Notes: generated by a model not told the origin, from the letters alone. 10,520 bases of DNA from VRUE01 sp035701465 (GCA_035701465.1 DASSMU010000250.1:1-10520); one strand, 5' to 3'; counted from the stretch's first letter, positions 1-7,194 are shown. Translations and numbers: made by a program.

Positions 1-1
1 G

Positions 2-3000
2 GAGATGGCGGATCCGGGAGCTGCTGCATACCCAAGCTCTGACGGCAACCCTCCCGAGGGCGAGCCCCTCGTCCACGTCCGCTCGATCTGGCCCGCGATC
101 TACCCCGAGCTCCTGAAGCTGGTCCGCGAATACACGTCGACGATCGTCTTCGTAAACAACCGCCGCGCCGCAGAGCGCTTGGCAAAGCGCTTGAACGAGC
201 TACACGCCGATCGGCCCGAGCAGGAGCTTCCGGCAACGGAGCATGCCGGCAATTCGGATTCGTCCCGCGAAGCAAGCGCATCTTCCGCGGGTGGCACGGG
301 GGATGGGGGGGTCGAGGACGGACCGCGGCCCGCCCGCAGCGCCCCCCCATCCCCCGGGACAGGACCCGCGGTCGACGACCATGGTTCTGCGGAGGAGATC
401 GCCAGAGCCCACCACGGCTCCCTGAGCCACGAGGAGCGGACCGTGGTCGAGGAGATGCTCAAGTCAGGGCAGTTGCCGTGCCTGGTCGCGACGTCCTCCC
501 TGGAGCTGGGGATCGACATGGGTGCCGTCGATCTCGTGATCCAGGTCGAGTCGCCCAAGTCGGTCAGCCGCGGCCTGCAGCGGGTCGGCCGCGCCGGGCA
601 CTCGCTGGGCGAGGTCTCACGCGGCCGCATCTTCCCCAAGTTCCGCGCCGACCTGCTCGAGTGCGCCGTGGTCGCCAAGCGGATGCGCGAAGGCGCGATC
701 GAGGAGACGGTGATCCCGCAGAACCCACTCGACGTGCTCGCCCAGCAGCTGGTCGCGATGGCGGCGCTCGACGAGTGGGAGGTCGACGAGGTCGAGCGCC
801 TCGTCACCGCCTCGGAGCCCTTCCACGAGCTCTCCCGCGAGCAGCTGGAGAACGTGCTCGACATGCTCGACGGGCGCTACCCCTCCGACCGCTTCGCCGA
901 GCTGCGCCCGCGGATCGTCTGGGACCGCACCGCGGGCACGATGCACGGCCGCAAAGGCGCCCGCCAGCTCGTCGTCACCAACGCCGGCACGATCCCCGAC
1001 CGCGGCCTCTACGGCGTCCACCTGCCCGACGGCCGCCGCGTCGGCGAGCTCGACGAGGAGATGGTCTACGAGGCCCGCCCCGGCCAGACCTTCCTGCTCG
1101 GCGCGACCACCTGGCGGATCGAGGAGATCACCCGCGACCGCGTCATCGTCACCCCGGCGCCCGGCGTCCCCGGTGCCGTCCCCTTCTGGAAGGGTGACGG
1201 GATCGGCCGCCCGGCCGAGCTGGGGCGGGCGATCGGCGCCTTCGCCCGCGAGGCGGTCTCGCGCGAGCCAAAGGAACTGGCGGCCGAGTACGACCTCGAC
1301 CGCCGCGCCGCCGAGAACCTGGTCGCCTACCTGCGCGAGCAGCAGGCGGCGACCCGCGTCGTCCCCTCCGACGAGACGATCGTGGTCGAGCGCTTCCGCG
1401 ACGAGATCGGCGACTGGCGCCTCTGCGTGCTCTCTCCCTACGGTGGTCGCGTCCACGCGGCCTGGGGCCTGGCCCTCGCCGCCAAGATCCGCGCCGAGCG
1501 CGACCTCGAGGCCGACGCGATCTGGTCCGACGACGGCATCGTCATCCACCTCCCCGACGCCGACGAGCCGCCGCCTGCCGACCTCGTCTTGGTCGAGCCC
1601 GACGAGCTCGAGGACCTCGTCGTCGGCGAGCTCTCCGGCTCGGCCCTCTTCGGCTCCCACTTCCGCGAGAACGCCGCCCGCTCGCTGCTGATCCCGCGCG
1701 CCTATCCCGGCAAGCGCACGCCGCTCTGGCAGCAGCGCCTCAAGGCGCAGAGCCTGCTCGAGGTGGCCCGGGACTTCCCCCGCTTCCCGGTCGTCCTCGA
1801 GACCTACCGCGAGGTGCTGCGCGACGTCCTCGACCTGCCTTCGCTGGCCGACCTGCTGGGCAAGCTCCAGTCCCGCCGGCTCAGCCTGGTCGAGGTCGAG
1901 ACCCCGACCGCCTCGCCCTTCGCCTCCTCGCTGCTCTTCGACTACGTCGCCACCTACATGTACGAGGGGGACACGCCGAACGCCGAGCGGCGGGCGGCGG
2001 CGCTGGCGCTCGACCGCGACCTGCTGCGCGAGCTGCTCGGCCAGGAGGAGCTGCGCGAGCTGATCGACCCCGAGGCACTGGAAGAGGTCGAGGCGCAGCT
2101 CCAGCACCGCACCGAGGCGGGACGCGCCGGCGACCGCGATGCCCTGCAGCAGGTTCTGCGCAACGTCGGCGACCTCAGCGCCGAGGAGTGCGCCGAGCGG
2201 GTCAGCGAGGGCTACTCGGCCGCCTCGATGCTGGAGAAGCTGGTTGCCGAGCGCCGCGTCGCCCTCGTCCGCATCAACGGCGAGGAGCGCTACATCGCCG
2301 GCGAGCAGGCCGGCATCTACCGCGACGCGCTCGGCGTGCCACCGCCCGCGGGCCTGCCGGAGAGCTTCCTCGCCGAAGAACCCGATCCGCTGCTCGCCGT
2401 CGTGCGCCGCTACGCCCGCACCCACGGGCCCTTCCCGACCGCCCAGCTCAGCGCCCGCTACGGGGTCGACCCGACCCCGGCCCTGCGCGAGCTGGAGCGT
2501 TCGGGCGTCCTCGTGCGCGGCGAGCTGCTGCCGGGCGGCAGCGAGCGCGAGTGGTGCGACTCCGAAGTGCTGCGCCGGGTGCGCCGCGCCAGCCTCGCCC
2601 ACCTTCGCCGCGAGGTCGAGCCGGCGGGACGCGACCGCTTCGCCGCGTTTCAGGCGAGCTGGCAGAACGTCGACGCCCACCGCGCAGCGGGTGCCGGGCC
2701 CGACCGCCTGCGCGAGGCTCTGGTGCCGCTGCAGGGTGTGGCACTGACTCCCAAAGTCTGGGAGAGCGACGTGCTGCCGCGCCGTCTGGGTGCCTACTCG
2801 TCGGTCTGGCTCGACGAACTCTGCACCAGCGGCGAGCTGGTCTGGATCGGCGCCGGCGCGCGGGGGCGCAGCGACGGGCGCGTCGCGATCTACTTCCGCG
2901 ACGACATCCGCCTCGCCGGGCCGCCGCCGGCAAACGCCAAGCTGGAGCGGCCGGAGGGCGAGGTGCACGACGCGATCCGCGATCGCCTTGCCGCCGGGCC

Positions 3001-3853
3001 GGACTTCTGGATTGACCTGCTCGCCGACCTCGACCACCCGGTCGAGGAGCTGCACGCGGCGCTCTGGGACCTCGCCTGGTCGGGAGAGGTGACCAACGAC
3101 GCCTTCTCGCCGCTGCGCGCGCCGCGCCTGCGCGCCGCGCCGCCGCCGGAGCAGCGTGGCCGCCGCTTCGCCCGCAGCCGGGCGCGCGGGGCCGCGGTGC
3201 AGGGGCGCTGGTCGCTGACCGCCCCGCTCTTCGAGAACGCCCCGGCCGCCGGCCCGCGTCTGCGCGCCCAGGCCGAGCTGATGCTGGAGCGCTACGGCAT
3301 CGTCACCCGCGAGACGGTCCTCGCCGAGGGCGTCCCCGGCGGCTTCGCCAGCCTCTACGCCGAGCTCGGCAACCTCGAGCTGCTCGGCACCGCCCGCCGC
3401 GGCTACTTCGTCGAGGGGCTCGGCGGCGCCCAGTTCGCTCTGCCTGGCGCGGTCGAGCGCCTGCGCTCGCTGCCCGAAGAGAACGGCTCGTTCCTGCTCC
3501 TCGCCGCCACCGACCCGGCCAACCCCTACGGCGCCTCGCTGCCCTGGCCGAAAGCGCCCAGCGGCCGCCGGCCCGCCCGCGCCCCGGGCGCCCACATATT
3601 GATGCGCGACGGCGCCCCGGTGCTCTACGTCGAGCGGGGGGGCCGAGGGGTCGTACGCCTAGTAGAGCTCGACACGGAGGAACTGGCCGCGGCCGTGGGT
3701 GCTCTCGCCGACTCCGTCGTCGCCGGCCGCCTTCCCAAGCTCGCGGTGGAGAAGCTCGACGGCGACCCCGTGATCGGCTCCGGCCACGAGGATGCACTGC
3801 TCGACGCCGGCTTCAGCCGCGGCCCCCGCAAGCTGACGCTGGCCGCTCGCTGA
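2..3853 (+). CDS. lhr: Lhr-family superfamily 2 ATP-dependent helicase, 5' part missing at window edge
   Basis: Large DNA-repair-associated helicase, 3' to 5' on DNA in studied homologues. About 1,283 residues are visible; the family is usually about 1,500 or more. The frame is open to the left edge and the first residues (E-M-A-D-P-G) fit the RecA1-RecA2 linker, so the ATG at 5 is internal and motifs Q to III lie upstream. Numbering from that ATG: motif IV TIVFVNNRR at 46-54, a low-complexity insert at about 67-127, motif V (ATSSLELGIDMGAVD) at 162-176, motif VI QRVGRAGH at 192-199. Then come a winged-helix region (about 215-310), the Lhr beta-barrel region with FWKGD near 394-398, a DEAD/H-associated domain (about 430-650) and the long Lhr C-terminal domain, ending in the typical G-F-x-x-x-P-R. 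The frame is intact to TGA. The family call is firm; the exact substrate cannot be inferred. Confidence 0.94.
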   Translation, partial: EMADPGAAAYPSSDGNPPEGEPLVHVRSIWPAIYPELLKLVREYTSTIVFVNNRRAAERLAKRLNELHADRPEQELPATEHAGNSDSSREASASSAGGTGDGGVEDGPRPARSAPPSPGTGPAVDDHGSAEEIARAHHGSLSHEERTVVEEMLKSGQLPCLVATSSLELGIDMGAVDLVIQVESPKSVSRGLQRVGRAGHSLGEVSRGRIFPKFRADLLECAVVAKRMREGAIEETVIPQNPLDVLAQQLVAMAALDEWEVDEVERLVTASEPFHELSREQLENVLDMLDGRYPSDRFAELRPRIVWDRTAGTMHGRKGARQLVVTNAGTIPDRGLYGVHLPDGRRVGELDEEMVYEARPGQTFLLGATTWRIEEITRDRVIVTPAPGVPGAVPFWKGDGIGRPAELGRAIGAFAREAVSREPKELAAEYDLDRRAAENLVAYLREQQAATRVVPSDETIVVERFRDEIGDWRLCVLSPYGGRVHAAWGLALAAKIRAERDLEADAIWSDDGIVIHLPDADEPPPADLVLVEPDELEDLVVGELSGSALFGSHFRENAARSLLIPRAYPGKRTPLWQQRLKAQSLLEVARDFPRFPVVLETYREVLRDVLDLPSLADLLGKLQSRRLSLVEVETPTASPFASSLLFDYVATYMYEGDTPNAERRAAALALDRDLLRELLGQEELRELIDPEALEEVEAQLQHRTEAGRAGDRDALQQVLRNVGDLSAEECAERVSEGYSAASMLEKLVAERRVALVRINGEERYIAGEQAGIYRDALGVPPPAGLPESFLAEEPDPLLAVVRRYARTHGPFPTAQLSARYGVDPTPALRELERSGVLVRGELLPGGSEREWCDSEVLRRVRRASLAHLRREVEPAGRDRFAAFQASWQNVDAHRAAGAGPDRLREALVPLQGVALTPKVWESDVLPRRLGAYSSVWLDELCTSGELVWIGAGARGRSDGRVAIYFRDDIRLAGPPPANAKLERPEGEVHDAIRDRLAAGPDFWIDLLADLDHPVEELHAALWDLAWSGEVTNDAFSPLRAPRLRAAPPPEQRGRRFARSRARGAAVQGRWSLTAPLFENAPAAGPRLRAQAELMLERYGIVTRETVLAEGVPGGFASLYAELGNLELLGTARRGYFVEGLGGAQFALPGAVERLRSLPEENGSFLLLAATDPANPYGASLPWPKAPSGRRPARAPGAHILMRDGAPVLYVERGGRGVVRLVELDTEELAAAVGALADSVVAGRLPKLAVEKLDGDPVIGSGHEDALLDAGFSRGPRKLTLAAR
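297..356. repeat. Perfect 15-bp G/C-rich inverted repeat inside lhr
   Basis: CGGGGGATGGGGGGG at 297-311 is the exact reverse complement of 342-356, with a 30-base loop. Each arm carries a run of seven identical bases (G7 at 305-311, C7 at 342-348). Together with GGG at 289-291, the left arm also fits the canonical four-run G-quadruplex pattern on the coding (mRNA) strand. It lies in the non-conserved insert of the helicase RecA2 domain and keeps the frame open. Confidence 0.85.
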
Positions 3854-3879
3854 GACTGCCCTGCTCAGCGGCCGCGGCC
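3841..3879. terminator. Bidirectional hairpin between convergent lhr and mazF
   Basis: CGCTGAG (3848-3854) pairs with CTCAGCG (3864-3870) around a 9-base loop. Outer arms GGCCGC (3841-3846) and GCGGCC (3874-3879) extend the stem across a small internal loop. The lhr stop (3851-3853) and the complement of the mazF stop (3865-3867) sit on opposite arms. No T-tract follows on either strand, so termination is inferred from position and stem strength. Confidence 0.5.
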
Positions 3880-4242
3880 GAGTCCGATCAGGATGCCGAC
3901 ATGCTTTGCGACGGATTCGACGGCGTCCGGAGAGGCATAACCGAGCTTTCCTAGAAGCCGAGCAGTCGAGACCGACCGGGCCATCTCTGGCATGGCGAAA
4001 CTGACTCGGTTCAGCCCCCCTTCGGGAGGCTCCAGCCGTACGTGCAGTTTGCTGCCCCGGTCCGTGGTTGTAAGTGGGACGCCGATCAGCAGCCCGGCCG
4101 CCGAGCGATTCATCTGGTTGACCGAGATCACGAGATGAGGCCGCCGACCACCTTGCTCGTGCCCCACCACCGGGTCGGGGTCGGCAAGGTAGACCTCACC
4201 TCGCTTGACCTTGAAAGTGTCAGCGCTCATCGGTCGGACCAT
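3865..4242 (-). CDS. mazF: MazF/PemK-type endoribonuclease toxin
   Basis: Toxin of a type II toxin-antitoxin pair; family members cut RNA at short sequence motifs and arrest growth. The product is 125 residues from the ATG at 4242, or 121 from the ATG at 4230, close to the usual 105-120. Numbered from 4230, the family signature R10-G-E-V-Y is followed by the G-H-E-Q-G-G-R-R-P segment (Arg29/Arg30-Pro31), L-V-I-S, and P52-L-T-T, where family members have conserved Arg and Thr/Ser active-site residues. The C-terminal ARSVSTARL stretch fits the family helix. Start choice is uncertain: 4242 has GGAG 10 bases upstream, whereas 4230 matches the usual N-terminus better but lacks a Shine-Dalgarno. 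Either way the gene overlaps the antitoxin (23 or 11 bases), implying one mRNA and coupled translation. Confidence 0.9.
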   Translation of the reverse strand: MVRPMSADTFKVKRGEVYLADPDPVVGHEQGGRRPHLVISVNQMNRSAAGLLIGVPLTTTDRGSKLHVRLEPPEGGLNRVSFAMPEMARSVSTARLLGKLGYASPDAVESVAKHVGILIGLGRGR

Positions 4243-4462
4243 CGAGGGGCATCTCCAGCCAAGCTTTCATTTCCTCGTGGATCTCGTCCCCGTACTTCCG
4301 ATAGGACTCGTCCATCGAGTCAAGGAGTCGCCGCTCTTCCCACAGGTCCACGGCTGCGTCAAACATCTCGGTCAAGCTCTTTCCCTCGAGCTCGGCCTCG
4401 CGGGCAAGACGCTCCTGCGTGCTGCGTCGCACGCGGATCGTCGTTGTCTCGGTCACAGCCAC
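4220..4462 (-). CDS. Ribbon-helix-helix antitoxin (MazE-like) paired with the MazF toxin
   Basis: This 80-residue protein lies directly upstream of, and overlaps, the MazF-type gene. Residues 6-45 (T-T-T-I-R-V-R-R-S-T then two helices) look like a ribbon-helix-helix DNA-binding domain with its single beta strand. The acidic C-terminal half, rich in Glu and Asp and with aromatic residues (Y54, Y57, W68), fits a toxin-binding tail. In such operons the antitoxin neutralises the toxin and represses its own promoter. The start is GTG at 4462; a second GTG at 4456 is possible. No Shine-Dalgarno precedes it, but a -10-like TAGACT ends 6 bases before the GTG, suggesting a leaderless mRNA. The family is clear from length, fold pattern and partner, but no subfamily name can be fixed. 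Confidence 0.87.
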   Translation of the reverse strand: MAVTETTTIRVRRSTQERLAREAELEGKSLTEMFDAAVDLWEERRLLDSMDESYRKYGDEIHEEMKAWLEMPLDGPTDER

Positions 4463-4468
4463 GAAACC

Positions 4469-4497
4469 AGTCTACAGATCCGTCTACGGAACCTCGA
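4469..4497 (-). promoter_or_regulatory. Candidate promoter of the toxin-antitoxin operon
   Basis: Read on the minus strand: TCGAGG (4497-4492, weak -35), a 17-base spacer, then TAGACT (4474-4469, TANNNT-type -10). The -10 is followed by 6 bases and then GTG at 4462, so the predicted transcription start falls on or next to the start codon. Confidence 0.45.
4479..4490. promoter_or_regulatory. Palindrome in promoter spacer, candidate antitoxin operator
   Basis: TCCGTCTACGGA is a perfect 5-2-5 inverted repeat lying wholly within the spacer between the candidate -35 and -10 boxes of the toxin-antitoxin promoter. The hexamer GTCTAC also occurs twice in direct orientation 12 bases apart (4470-4475 and 4482-4487). 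Either arrangement suits a ribbon-helix-helix autorepressor; binding is an inference. Confidence 0.4.
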
Positions 4498-4550
4498 GTC
4501 GCGTCCATGCCCTGTTTAAGGCTCTGGCCGTCGAATCTCTCCCCCCTTAA

Positions 4551-4578
4551 TCGAACAAACCCTCCCCACTGGGATAAT
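4551..4578 (+). promoter_or_regulatory. Candidate promoter of the Crp/Fnr-family gene, leaderless
   Basis: GATAAT (4573-4578, five of six to TATAAT) lies 6 bases before the ATG at 4585, putting the expected transcription start on the ATG. TCGAAC (4551-4556) is a weak -35 with a 16-base spacer. The purines before the ATG (AAGG at 4581-4584) are too close to act as a Shine-Dalgarno. Confidence 0.5.
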
Positions 4579-4584
4579 CCAAGG

Positions 4585-5283
4585 ATGGAGGATCGCGAGG
4601 TGGGGCAGGGTCCGGTCGGGTTGCTGCGCAGCGTGCCGCTCTTCGCCGATCTCGAGGAGGGGGAGCTGGAGCGCTTCTCACGCGTCGCCGTCGCTCGCTC
4701 CTTTCCGGCCGGGACGCGGGTCTTCCACGAGGGCGATCACTCCGATGCCTGTTACATCGTCCGCGACGGCAGCTTCCGGGTCACGCGCGAGCACTCCGAC
4801 GGGAGGGCGATCACGCTGGCGGCGCTCGGCCCGGGCGACATCTTCGGCGAGCTGGCGATGCTCGACGGCGAGGTGCGGTCCGCCAGCGTCGAAGCCCTTA
4901 CCGACGGCGAGCTGCTCGCCCTTCCTGCCGGAGAGGTGCGGGCCCTGCTTGCCCGCCACCCCGAGATAACCGTGAAGCTGATCGCGGCGCTGGTGCGGCG
5001 CCTGCGTACCGCCAACGAGCGGATCTCGCGCCAGTCCTTCCAGACCGTGCCCAGCCGCGTCGCCGGGGTCCTCTCGCAACTCGTCGCCGAGGAGTCGCCG
5101 CGCAGCGAGGGCGGCGAGGTGACGATCCGCATGAACCAGACCGACCTGGCCCAGCTCGCCGGCACCTCGCGCGAGAGCGTCAGCCGCTTCCTCGCCGACC
5201 TCGAGCGCTCCGGCATCGTGCGGCCCGGACGCGGCCGGGTCACGATCCTCGCTCCGGAGAAGCTCAGCAACTACATCTACTGA
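4585..5283 (+). CDS. Crp/Fnr-family cyclic-nucleotide-binding transcriptional regulator
   Basis: A 232-residue cytoplasmic DNA-binding regulator, the usual length for the family. An N-terminal cyclic-nucleotide-binding domain spans about residues 14-130. Its phosphate-binding cassette reads G84-D-I-F-G-E89-L, with R98-S99 following; the conserved Glu and Arg that hold cAMP in CRP appear to be kept. A long dimerisation helix follows (about 117-150). The C-terminal winged helix-turn-helix (about 183-215) has recognition helix S195-R-E-S-V-S-R-F, very close to the S-R-E-T-V-G-R of E. coli CRP, so a TGTGA-type half-site is plausible. No FNR-type cysteine cluster is present. The open frame extends upstream to 4042, but that part runs antisense to the toxin-antitoxin genes; the ATG at 4585 matches the family N-terminus and the promoter. 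Ligand and targets are unknown. Confidence 0.92.
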   Translation: MEDREVGQGPVGLLRSVPLFADLEEGELERFSRVAVARSFPAGTRVFHEGDHSDACYIVRDGSFRVTREHSDGRAITLAALGPGDIFGELAMLDGEVRSASVEALTDGELLALPAGEVRALLARHPEITVKLIAALVRRLRTANERISRQSFQTVPSRVAGVLSQLVAEESPRSEGGEVTIRMNQTDLAQLAGTSRESVSRFLADLERSGIVRPGRGRVTILAPEKLSNYIY

Positions 5284-5298
5284 GGCTCCGGGGCCTCA
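5281..5298. terminator. Bidirectional hairpin between convergent crp-type and RTX genes
   Basis: TGAGGC (5281-5286) and GCCTCA (5293-5298) form a perfect 6-bp stem with a 6-base loop. The stop codon of the plus-strand gene (5281-5283) and that of the minus-strand gene (5298-5296) are the outer ends of the stem. No T-tract is seen, so terminator function is inferred. Confidence 0.4.
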
Positions 5299-7194
5299 GC
5301 AGCTGACCGGGGTGGGATCGACGCGATCCTTGCTGACGCTGTCGTCGCCCCCGCCGCACTGGATCGACTTGTCGCGGCGGCCGTCGATCGCTTCGATCGT
5401 GTCGGCGCCGCCCTTGCCGATGAAGGTGTCGGCGCCGAGGTGGCCCAGCAGGCTGTTGGGACCGTTGTCTCCGATCAGCACGTCCGGGCCGTCGGAGCCC
5501 TCGAGACTCTCGTTGTCGGAGAGGATCTGGTCCGGCGTGCCGCAGCCGGGCGGGCCCCCCGTGCCGCCGAGCTGGGCGGTCAGATTGGCGTTCGAGCGGC
5601 CGTAGGAGACGGTGTCCTCGCCGGGGCCGCCGCTGTAGGTGTGTCCCTGGCAGACGGCGACCGAGGAGACGAGCAGGTCGTTGCCGGCGCCGCCGGAGAG
5701 CTGGTCGGAGCCGGGGTCGGCGTAGAGCACGTCGCTGCCGGCATTGCCGATCAGGGTGTCGTGGCCGTCGTCGGGGTTGTTGTAGTTCTCGCCAGCTTCC
5801 AGCACGTCGTCGCCGAGGCCGCCGCTGAGCGTGTCGGAGCCGGCGTTGCCGTTGGCACGTACTTTCACCCCAGCGGGAACGCTTTCGGCGATGTCGACCG
5901 AGTCGTCGCCCCCGCCGCCGGTGATCACGACCAGCCCCACCGCGACGCTTGCCGGGCAGGCGACTGACGTTTTCGATTCGTCCACCTGGCAGCCTTCGCC
6001 GGCGGCGACCGGGCCGTCGGTGGAGACGAACCAGCCGCCGTCGAAGAAGTGAACGCCGATGTGGTTGGGGCCTTCGTCGCCCTGGATCACGAGGCTGCTG
6101 CCATCGAGGCCCTGGTTGAGGATCACGAAGGTGCTGCCGCTGGGCGGGTTTTCTTCGGCCCCGCAGGAGTGCTCGGTGGCGAAGCCGTCGCATTCGTCGC
6201 TGCCGGCGCCCCCGAACGCTTCGTCCGGCCCGCCCATGCCGTCGAGGTCGTCGTTGCCGACCCCGCCGTCGAGGCGGTTGACGCTTCCGTCGCCGGCGAT
6301 CTGATCGCCCTGGGGGGAACCGACCACGTCCTCGAAGCCGCTGACGTTGTCATGCCCGTCGCCTTTCGCGCGGCCGGTTTCGAGGTCGATTTCGATGCCG
6401 CTGCGGGTCGCGCTCGCGTAGGAGACGATGTCGCGGCTGCCCGGGCCTCCGTCGAGCGTGTCTTCGCCGCTGTCGCCGCGGACTACGTCGCCGTCGCCTT
6501 CGCCGCCGCTGGCCGTGTCGCTGCCGGCGCCGCCGAAGACGAAGTCGCTGCCGCCGCCGCCTTCGAGGTCGGGATCGTCGCCGGGACCGCCTTCGATCTG
6601 GTCTTCGCCTTCGCCGCCATCGATGCTGTCGTTGCCCTTGTCGCCGAAGAGCATGTCGCTGCCGCTGCCGCCGTCCTCGTTGTCGCTGCCCTTGTCGCCG
6701 TTGAGGTAGTCGTTGCCGGCAGCCCCGACCAGGTTGTCCGGGCCCTTCTCACCGCGCAGGATGTCGTCGCCGGCGCCGCCGACGAGGCTGTCCTTGCCCT
6801 GGGCGCCGCCGAGTTCGTCGTTGCCGCCGCCGCCGTCGAGGTGGTCGGAGCCGGTGTCGCCCGCGAGCTTGTCGTCGCCTTCTTCGCCGAAGAGCTTGTC
6901 GAAGCCGCGGCCGCCGTGGATCTTGTCGTTGCCGGGGCCGCCGCAGATGACGTCGTTACCGTTGGGCCCGCCGGAGATCTTGTCGTTGCCGCCGCCGCCG
7001 TAGATCACGTCGCTCGCCGTCTTGCCGACGATCGTGTCGTTGCCCGGGGTGCCGACGATCGTCGCGTGCTTGCCGTCGCAACTCGCGGCGAACGCGTTGC
7101 CGGCGAACGCGAGGAGAAAGAGGGCCGTTGCGCAGGCGATCCTCGCACCGAATGGCACGCGGGAGCAGATCGTCGCGAATCGCGTCACACCCAC
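5296..7194 (-). CDS. Secreted RTX-like calcium-binding repeat protein
   Basis: About 632 residues. An N-terminal Sec signal peptide (Arg residues to 18, hydrophobic core about 19-31, cleavage after A-F-A near 36) implies export. From about residue 48 there are some 23 back-to-back nonapeptides of the G-G-x-G-x-D-x-U-x type (U, large hydrophobic), the RTX motif that binds calcium in parallel beta-rolls. A few more follow, then a non-repeat region (about 350-440) and a second group of about ten repeats to near the end. The mature part has ten cysteines including the last residue, unusual for RTX proteins. No enzymatic domain is recognised; a surface or matrix role is inference. Start: GTG at 7194, 10 bases after GGGGGA and downstream of a good promoter; GTG at 7188 is an alternative. 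The ATG at 7284 is upstream of that promoter and unlikely. Confidence 0.88.
   Translation of the reverse strand: MGVTRFATICSRVPFGARIACATALFLLAFAGNAFAASCDGKHATIVGTPGNDTIVGKTASDVIYGGGGNDKISGGPNGNDVICGGPGNDKIHGGRGFDKLFGEEGDDKLAGDTGSDHLDGGGGNDELGGAQGKDSLVGGAGDDILRGEKGPDNLVGAAGNDYLNGDKGSDNEDGGSGSDMLFGDKGNDSIDGGEGEDQIEGGPGDDPDLEGGGGSDFVFGGAGSDTASGGEGDGDVVRGDSGEDTLDGGPGSRDIVSYASATRSGIEIDLETGRAKGDGHDNVSGFEDVVGSPQGDQIAGDGSVNRLDGGVGNDDLDGMGGPDEAFGGAGSDECDGFATEHSCGAEENPPSGSTFVILNQGLDGSSLVIQGDEGPNHIGVHFFDGGWFVSTDGPVAAGEGCQVDESKTSVACPASVAVGLVVITGGGGDDSVDIAESVPAGVKVRANGNAGSDTLSGGLGDDVLEAGENYNNPDDGHDTLIGNAGSDVLYADPGSDQLSGGAGNDLLVSSVAVCQGHTYSGGPGEDTVSYGRSNANLTAQLGGTGGPPGCGTPDQILSDNESLEGSDGPDVLIGDNGPNSLLGHLGADTFIGKGGADTIEAIDGRRDKSIQCGGGDDSVSKDRVDPTPVSC
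5390..5850 (-). repeat. Second, interrupted RTX repeat block
   Basis: About ten units such as GNAGSDTLS, GGLGDDVLE, GNAGSDVLY, GGAGNDLLV and GKGGADTIE, broken by short spacers containing cysteine. The block lies near the C-terminus of the same protein. Block limits are approximate. Confidence 0.7.
6425..7053 (-). repeat. First RTX repeat block (about 23 nonapeptide units)
   Basis: Degenerate 27-base tandem units encoding G-G-x-G-(N/S/D)-D-x-(L/I)-x, for example GGGGNDKIS, GGAGDDILR and GDKGNDSID. A few units carry a one-residue insertion. The block runs from shortly after the signal peptide to the first non-repeat segment. Confidence 0.85.

Noticed and set aside
617..3595. 992-codon open frame antisense to lhr on the minus strand
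   Set aside because: GC-rich third positions suppress stops on the opposite strand. The translation is biased low-complexity Gly/Ala/Arg/Glu/Val with no domain, while the plus strand encodes a clear helicase.
3636..3642. A second G7 run in lhr
   Set aside because: It is an isolated homopolymer with no matching inverted partner; expected occasionally in sequence of this composition.
4042..4584. 181-codon upstream extension of the Crp-type gene
   Set aside because: It runs antisense through the toxin-antitoxin genes and lacks family similarity; the ATG at 4585 gives the expected N-terminus and promoter spacing.
5390..7053. CRISPR-like regular repeats
   Set aside because: The 27-base periodicity is continuous degenerate coding sequence for RTX nonapeptides, without identical repeats or unique spacers.
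7172..7190. TGTGA half-site at the RTX start as a binding site for the Crp-type regulator
   Set aside because: The opposite half-site matches TCACA poorly and the sequence lies in the coding start, so there is no real support.
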